Assembly: GCA_025642075.2 (NCBI GenBank)
Contig: JAODUO010000153.1
Coordinates: 1,035,001 to 1,099,000, forward strand
Length of the DNA: 64,000 bases
Source of the DNA: Ridgeia piscesae
Lineage: Eukaryota > Annelida > Polychaeta > Sabellida > Siboglinidae
Reading direction: 5' to 3'
Part shown: positions 57,885 through 64,000 of the stretch, piece by piece
Numbering within the stretch: position 1 is the first letter of the stretch
Layout of the letters: each line of letters begins with the position of its first letter
Position numbers and translations under genes: made by a program
Notes under the pieces: generated by a model
The model's database searches: none
The model's input: only the letters and a program-made list of their open reading frames with translations
What the model was told of the DNA's origin: nothing

Positions 57885-59070
57885 TACATTGTTGGTTCAC
57901 ATGAATATATAAAAATAAAAAATAAAATCTAGGTCAAGTATCATTGAAGATATAGGTCACTGAACTTTGACCCGATTCGCATACTGACCGCTACATTAAT
58001 GCCTGTAACTATGCTATTAATAAAGATAGAGAAACAAATACTATATCATTGGAAAGCCAATAAACGTGTTCATATAACTCATAAAATAAATAATGTAAAT
58101 AAGAATGTTGTAATTTTTGAACTTTGACCTCAGATACCCAAAAATGTATCGTCGGATTTTGCTAATATTTTGTATAGAGTATCCTATACTATTGCAGAAG
58201 AGTCCCTGAAAATATTGGATTGGGCAAATAATAATATTCAGAGATACATTAAATTAAGTACACCTGTAGATGAAAAATTACACCAGTGCAATACAAACTT
58301 AAAGCACAATCTCTGATGTATAAATCCAGATATGTATATATGCTCACCAATTATATAATTGCTATTCAATATATTAGGGGTTATTGTTATGCAATTACCA
58401 ATCAGAGGGACAAGATCATGCACATGTAAATTTTATCAGAGCAATGTTGAATCATACAAATGAACAAATTGTATTACATAATACACGGTATACATATGGT
58501 TAGCATTGCAGATTGAATTGTATTGACAGTTGGTCAGCTTCATGTGTGATGATTGCAGTTTCATTAGACTGAGAGATAATATGTGAAGTGATCTAAAAAA
58601 GGTGAAGTACTTTGTAATGAAATTTTTAATTAGTGAACATAATTATATACATTATATGGATTTACACATCAGACACTGTGCTGTATGTTCGTATTGGGTT
58701 ATACAGTGCTATCCTGGTGCAATTTTTCATTCACAGGTGTACTTAATTTAATGTATCGCTGAACATTATTATTTGCCCACTCTAATATTTTCAGGGACTC
58801 TTCTGCAATAGTATAGGATACTGTGTACAAAATATTAGCACAATCCGAGGATACCTTTTTTGGGTATCTGAGATCAAAGTTATGTGTGCATGTTTATTGG
58901 CTTTCCAATGATATATTGATTTATCTCTAGCTTTTTTAATAGCCAACTTATAGGCCTTAATGTAGTGGTCATATGTGATCTGGGTCAAAGTTCAGTGACC
59001 TATATCTTCAATGATACTTGACCTAGATTTTTATTTTATTTTGATATACTCGCATGAGCCAACAACTGTA
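57885..59070. repeat. Foldback inverted repeat, arms nearly 0.5 kb
   Basis: The arm 57,885-58,370 pairs with the reverse complement of about 58,610-59,070. Matches include CTAGGTCAAGTATCATTGAAGATATAGGTCACTGAAC in both senses (quoted here in parts: CTAGGTCAAGTATCATTGAA, GATATAGGTCACTGAAC), ATCATTGGAAAGCCAATAAA, GGACTCTTCTGCAATAGTAT and ACACCTGTRRATGAAAAATT. The spacer is about 240 bp. Arms are diverged by substitutions and small indels. Confidence 0.8.
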
Positions 59071-59079
59071 CTAAATTTC

Positions 59080-60090
59080 ATCAAAATTGGAGTCGGGTGA
59101 TGTTTTGAGTGATTGATTTGACATGGAATGACCCATCAGTATCTCAGTTAAGCATGACTTCTGCCAACTGTGACATAGCCAGCCACATATTTTTATTTAT
59201 TTTACTATTTGAATGTTTCAAAATCGAGATACAACTACAGGTGTAGCAGTATTTATTTACTAGAAATACTAGAAGACTGCGGTGTCCTGCCAAAAGTCAG
59301 TCGTGTTTACCTGTAATGACAGGAAGAAGCAGTAGCATTATACACTGTATTGGTGTGTATTATATATAATTACTGGTCAGCAGGTTTTACAGAGGTGGTC
59401 ATTAGGCAAGGCTGAAGAAAAACAAGTGACTCTTGTGTCAATCGTTTGACAGTACTACATAATATTAAATCTTGTTATGATTATTAGAATGTTAACTATA
59501 TTAGAACAATTCAATATTTCAAAAGGCTCTGGAATTTCATGTTTTTAAAATCATTGTAAAGGAAATTATGCCATCTACAACTATGTTACCGGATGTTGGA
59601 AACATTCTGCATGTTTTTAAAATTAGTACCGGGTAATGTTTGAAAATCATCACCGGTTAACATAGGCACAAACTTTGCTCGTCACGTGTTAGCATTTAGT
59701 TGAAGTATGTGAGTACATGATGCAACCAAACACTAGTGTGTGGCAGGCTATTTCTGCAGACATGCTGAAACAATAGAATGTTTCAGTAAAGAAACCAAGT
59801 TTATTTTAACAACAGTGTCAGTGTCCAGTTACAATTTATCAATATGGAAACATTTTGGAAGAGTTTGCAGAGGGATTAAGTGTTGTGTATTTGAGTTTGG
59901 GCCTATTTGCAACCTCTTCTAACTTTATATGAACCTTTTTTGCCTAATTGCACATTTATGTAGCATGTTAGATGTGTGTTAACAATAGGGTCTGTCTCTC
60001 CCATCAGCCAAGTAGTGCTGTATCAGACCTAGAAAGCAGCACTTAGAAGGTCCACTTACAACACAGCACTTACAATTGCAGTGCACCTCT
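59080..60090. other. Downstream region without visible gene
   Basis: AT-rich sequence with no open frame or repeat family that I can support. Confidence 0.5.
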
Positions 60091-60094
60091 TCTG

Positions 60095-60353
60095 GGTGGT
60101 TCTGTAGCTAAGTGGTTAGAGCATCAGCCTCTCAATCAATTATGGGTTCAAATCCTGTAGCTGCCCTGCCCTTGCACGAGTTCATTCCCTCCAAATTCCC
60201 TTCACTTAGCTGTGTAAATGAGCACAGCTGTACCTGGCCATGTCATCAACAGTGATGGATTTTCATGTAAGCAGTCTTTGTGCAGTAACTGCCGCATGGC
60301 TGAATGCTTCCCAGAAATGTCTAATCCACAGGGTGTTTGAATGACAATAATTG
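60095..60353 (+). mobile_element. tRNA-derived SINE
   Basis: A tRNA-like head with A box TAGCTAAGTGG (60105-60115) and B box GGTTCAAATCC (60145-60155). The body has the conserved core GCATGGCTGAATGCTTCCCA at about 60,294-60,313 and an end GGTGTTTGAATGACAA, both shared with the inverted copy at 38,077-38,320. Confidence 0.75.
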
Positions 60354-60359
60354 TTGGGC

Positions 60360-63300
60360 TTTCAGCAGTCATAAAAATACCAAAGATGTCAAGTTTGAAC
60401 AATTGTTTTATATTTACCATGGTTCCATGCTCATCAGATGATCACCTATCCCATTAAGGCAAAGTCATTCAGGTGTTTCAGCCCCCTTTACACAAATTAC
60501 ATCAACTGTAACTAAATGAAAGTTTCATTGTTTTCAGATGGATGTTCTGAAAGTGAGGGTGTTGCACCTTCCTTCTGCTGGTGTTTGACACTGCGACCCC
60601 TGGTGATGGTTCTTCACAGCACACTGCCGTCTGCCAGAAACAACCCACATACTCCCAGCTATTCCTCCACAGAATACTGCAATCTAATCGTTGTCTTTCA
60701 ATCAGGCTCAGCTTGAATGTTATTCATGTTTCTGCATTCAAGTCTGATAAAGTTATTGTACATTCAGACAAGTAATTAAGTTCGTAATATTACAGCAAAG
60801 TTTGTGTTTTTGGCAAAGATGAGTTGTTATTTAATGGAATCATACAGTTAAATCTGTATATGTGGTTTAGTAATGGGTACAAGTATTGCTTCAAAATATT
60901 CTGACAACTGCACAGTTGCTGTCTCCTTGCAGGCAAGTTTGCTATGATAACATACAGGTCTTCAGGGAGCAGCCTGTTTGTCTCCTTGCTATGATAACAC
61001 ACAAGTCTTCAGGGAGCAGTCTGTTTGTGTCATTCTTTCCATTCATGTCACATGCTACACATCACTATATATTTTGTCACTGGACATTTCACACAAAATA
61101 AGGATATATTTGGCAAAACCAATGTATTTCAAACGGAATGGTTACTAAAATATACTTAGCAGTTACACAATTTTGCCACAGCTTAACTACTTTAACAAGT
61201 TGCAGTCACTTAGAACAACTACCAACAGGAAATATATGGTGCTTCGTTATCTCAAGATTGAAATCATTGAATGCAAACTGTCTGATTTTCATTTGTGAAA
61301 TCTGCAGTGCAAGGTTATCCAGCATTGGTGAAATGTCCCAATATTGTCTCGTACATTGGGCTTTCTTGTCTAGTCATGTCGTTGTGACACTTCGAGCTAA
61401 ACACTTGGACACATTGATTTATATTGGAGTGTTATACATAACCTGCCTCCAGCTTTCACACAGACGTACCATGATGTTTTGCTTTCAAACTATGTATTCA
61501 GATATCGACTATGCTCAGATATTTAGATGCCAGGTTTTTGGTACCAGGTGCTTAGGTGCAATGTCTGTTTTGTACAGAGCATGAATGTCAGACACAAAGA
61601 AATTTTCTCAAACGTTTGCAGTCCAAAAAATGTATAGTGTCCAAACTACCTTTCACATCCATCAATATGAGGTGTGGCATGTTCAGTTCTAAGCCATCCG
61701 AAATTGCTGCAGAAATGTTGTTTATATGGGCAAACTGGTTCATGAAATGCTCATGATTATTTGTCAGGGAGATATAGAATGTCCACGCTGAACAGTGCTG
61801 CTGAACAAATTCAGCTAATGTGGCTCGATTGCCAAGACAGTGATGTTGCCAGGTTTTCAAAACCTACGTACATTAACGTTTGTTCCAGCCAATAAATGGA
61901 TTCAGTAATGATTTGTTCCCCATGAAGGGCCATGATATAATATAGTAACTGCTAAACCACCATCACCACTCACCGCTGGTAATATGTAATGCTGTATGTT
62001 TTGCAGGACTTGATGAACCCTCATACAACCCCTCTTACAAGCAACTTCAAGTTGCTAATGCATTATTCCAAGACACCAATGTTTCAACCTGGTCTGCGTA
62101 ATAAGAGCAGTCGTAAGACACATACACACCAAAAGAGAGTTGGACACAACGCTAAGATCTGTGTACAAGGAAAGTGAAATGAATCGTACCCAGATACAAA
62201 CTAACCTTTCCATTTGGAATATTTATACTTGCTTTTTGCACCTTTGTTTCATGAGATCACATCTTGTTGCCGATACCAAATGCGGGGTCAGAGACCATTT
62301 GTAAAAAGTTACACAGTGGAATGTGATTCAAATGACTTTACCTGTTCTTCCTTTGTAATTATTTTGTGATTCCAGAATAACTATGTCGTTGAAGAAATAA
62401 GCCAATTACATTTAATAAGTAAGTTTTTAAATGGAGCATTGCAGCTGCAGAATATTCAAGTTGAAAACAAACCATTCAAATTGTATACTTGTTACATTTA
62501 TGAAAGCAGACAAGGCTATTCACATGATCTTTTGATTTTGGGCTCACTTTATTCCTACATTCAATAACATTTGAGTGAACACCCTGCTATTAATTATAGC
62601 TCAAAATTATGATTCCATGTACAAAACAAACAAGGTCGCATTAAGGAATAAATATTGTTACACGCATAGAAACACAACACATTTACCCACAGAACAACCA
62701 GAGGTCGACTGCAGTGTACATGTAGATATAATTTTATTACCAAGTCCACAAACAACACGTGAAAAATACATTCTTCATTTTTTCTCTGTTTTGTGTAACA
62801 TTCAGCAATTTTAATTCGTTTTAAGCTCGCTGTGCATGAAATTAACTGTTTTGAAATGTTTGTTCATATGCCAGTGTCACAACGATTGTCGATCTACCTC
62901 TTCTGAAAGTGACTCATCCAGTTGCATGGAAATTGGTCATAAGTGAATCTAATTGTATAACAAAACTACAGAACAGAAATGCTGGTAGTGTTCCATGACT
63001 TAGGGCATGCAATGGGAATCAGATGGCCTAGCAGTGACAACGCCAGCGAGTCACCGGTACTAAACACAGTGATACAACCAAACATGTTCAGTCGGCGGGG
63101 AAGATACCATATTACAACATATCGCCAGGAATGTAATTAATATTAACAATGGCTATATTTATATGTGTGTATAATAAATGATTAGTGCTTATTTGTTACA
63201 AACCACTTGTCGTTGTTTATGGGAAATCAATGATATGCAGCTGTTCTTGTCTAAGTAGGTTGAGAAAATAACATGAATGACACATGCTATAGGTAGGGCC

Positions 63301-64000
63301 TGCTGGTGCCTTAAGTTAAATTCACGAGGGTACCAAAACTAAGTAATACTTTATTAAATCTTTTTTGTGTGACTGAAATGATTATCCTTATTGAAAAATG
63401 TACACCCAACCTGCATTGTTTGGGAATTTTATTCTGTAGATTCCTTTCTTTGAACACTGGCAGCCAAGTAATTACATCAGTATAGGGCTTTTGTTGTGGG
63501 TGTGCCTATTCTTTATATGCTTCCTTCTAATGTTAAATCAGTTGAAAATATTGCTAAATTCTGCCGTGATACCTTTACAACCTTGCCTTTCCACCATAGC
63601 TCCTTGGCATATCAATCAATCTGATGGCAACTGGATTTGTTTATCAACTTAGTCTTCCAGATCAATCACCTAGTTTGTACTGATGCAACTCTGAGCTTGG
63701 TTTCTAAGGATTTAGAAGTTACCTAATTATTATTTAATCTAATCATCCACATTATTTTCCCCAAAACCGACAAATCTTGATTCAAGCCAAGTAAAATAAA
63801 TTATCGATTTCTCGGCATTGTTAAAAAGCCTAAAAGGTGAGTTTTTTGGGTTTCCGTTTTTTACATGTTGATGGATAGTTATTCGACAATCAAAATGGTC
63901 AATTGAAAAATTTCAGATGTAGGCCACTTATATGAACTAGACGGATCTTCTGTAGTGCAAAACCCCTACTGGGGCATCGTGTACTAGTATGGTTGGTCGG
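60360..64000. other. Right end of window, no gene recognised
   Basis: A 56-bp tandem duplication at about 60,910-61,025 (GCTATGATAACA and TCTTCAGGGAGCAG blocks, twice). Open frames such as 61,138-61,584 and 61,556-61,860 have no recognisable domain or splice context. It could include distal 3' UTR or the intron of a gene beyond the window. Confidence 0.5.

Noticed and set aside
58791..58988. 65-aa minus-strand frame (starts MTQITYDHYIKAYKLAIKK)
   Set aside because: It lies in one arm of the foldback, and the matching arm has stops and indels in the equivalent frame.
60095..60170. A genuine tRNA gene
   Set aside because: A and B boxes are present, but the cloverleaf is not maintained and the sequence continues into a SINE body shared with 38,077-38,320.
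61138..61860. Genes of 90-148 aa at the right end
   Set aside because: The frames lack family resemblance, good start context or matching splice sites; AT-rich DNA of this size yields such frames by chance.

Overview
This is a stretch of animal nuclear genome. Genes are split by introns with GT/AG junctions, non-LTR retrotransposons, a Penelope-like element, tRNA-derived SINEs and MITE-like elements are present, and satellite repeats are abundant. The AT-rich sequence, the large load of minisatellites and the CR1/Jockey-type LINEs suggest a marine invertebrate, perhaps a lophotrochozoan. I cannot name a phylum with confidence.

Layout. Left edge to about 7.5 kb: the 3' part of a plus-strand gene I do not recognise (four exons, stop at 6,536). 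One intron holds a broken LINE at about 0.7-3.5 kb. 8.9-28.7 kb: a minus-strand gene of 15 coding exons that joins in one open frame of 1,244 aa. Its domain order is acidic N-terminus, MBD (methyl-CpG-binding-type) domain, basic linker, PHD finger, Pro/Gln-rich linker, F-box, leucine-rich repeats. 34.3-41.9 kb: a nine-exon minus-strand gene for mitochondrial transcription factor B2 (TFB2M, 473 aa). 48.8-57.6 kb: a four-exon plus-strand WDR20 gene (583 aa), the WD-repeat cofactor of the USP12/USP46 deubiquitinases. The spaces between genes hold MITEs, large foldback inverted repeats, a Penelope-like fragment and two SINEs. From 57.7 kb to the end I see no further gene.

The most striking feature is how the satellites relate to the splice sites. 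Many arrays stop exactly at an exon edge, or within a few bases of one. In two cases the array unit is itself a copy of the exon-intron junction. At 16.6-18.6 kb a 52-bp unit carries 26 nt of the end of an F-box gene exon plus its donor site, giving about 38 spare 5' splice sites. At 34.4-34.6 kb a 62-bp unit carries the TFB2M exon 9 acceptor. At the left edge, a 36-bp unit carries donor-like sequence seven times. In two introns of the first gene the last, degenerate satellite unit appears to supply the acceptor. I read this as recurrent minisatellite growth seeded at splice junctions.

The genes do not form one pathway: TFB2M acts in mitochondrial transcription, WDR20 in deubiquitination, and the MBD-PHD-F-box-LRR protein probably in chromatin-linked ubiquitination. 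TFB2M and WDR20 are divergent; the F-box gene and TFB2M lie in tandem; the first gene and the F-box gene converge.
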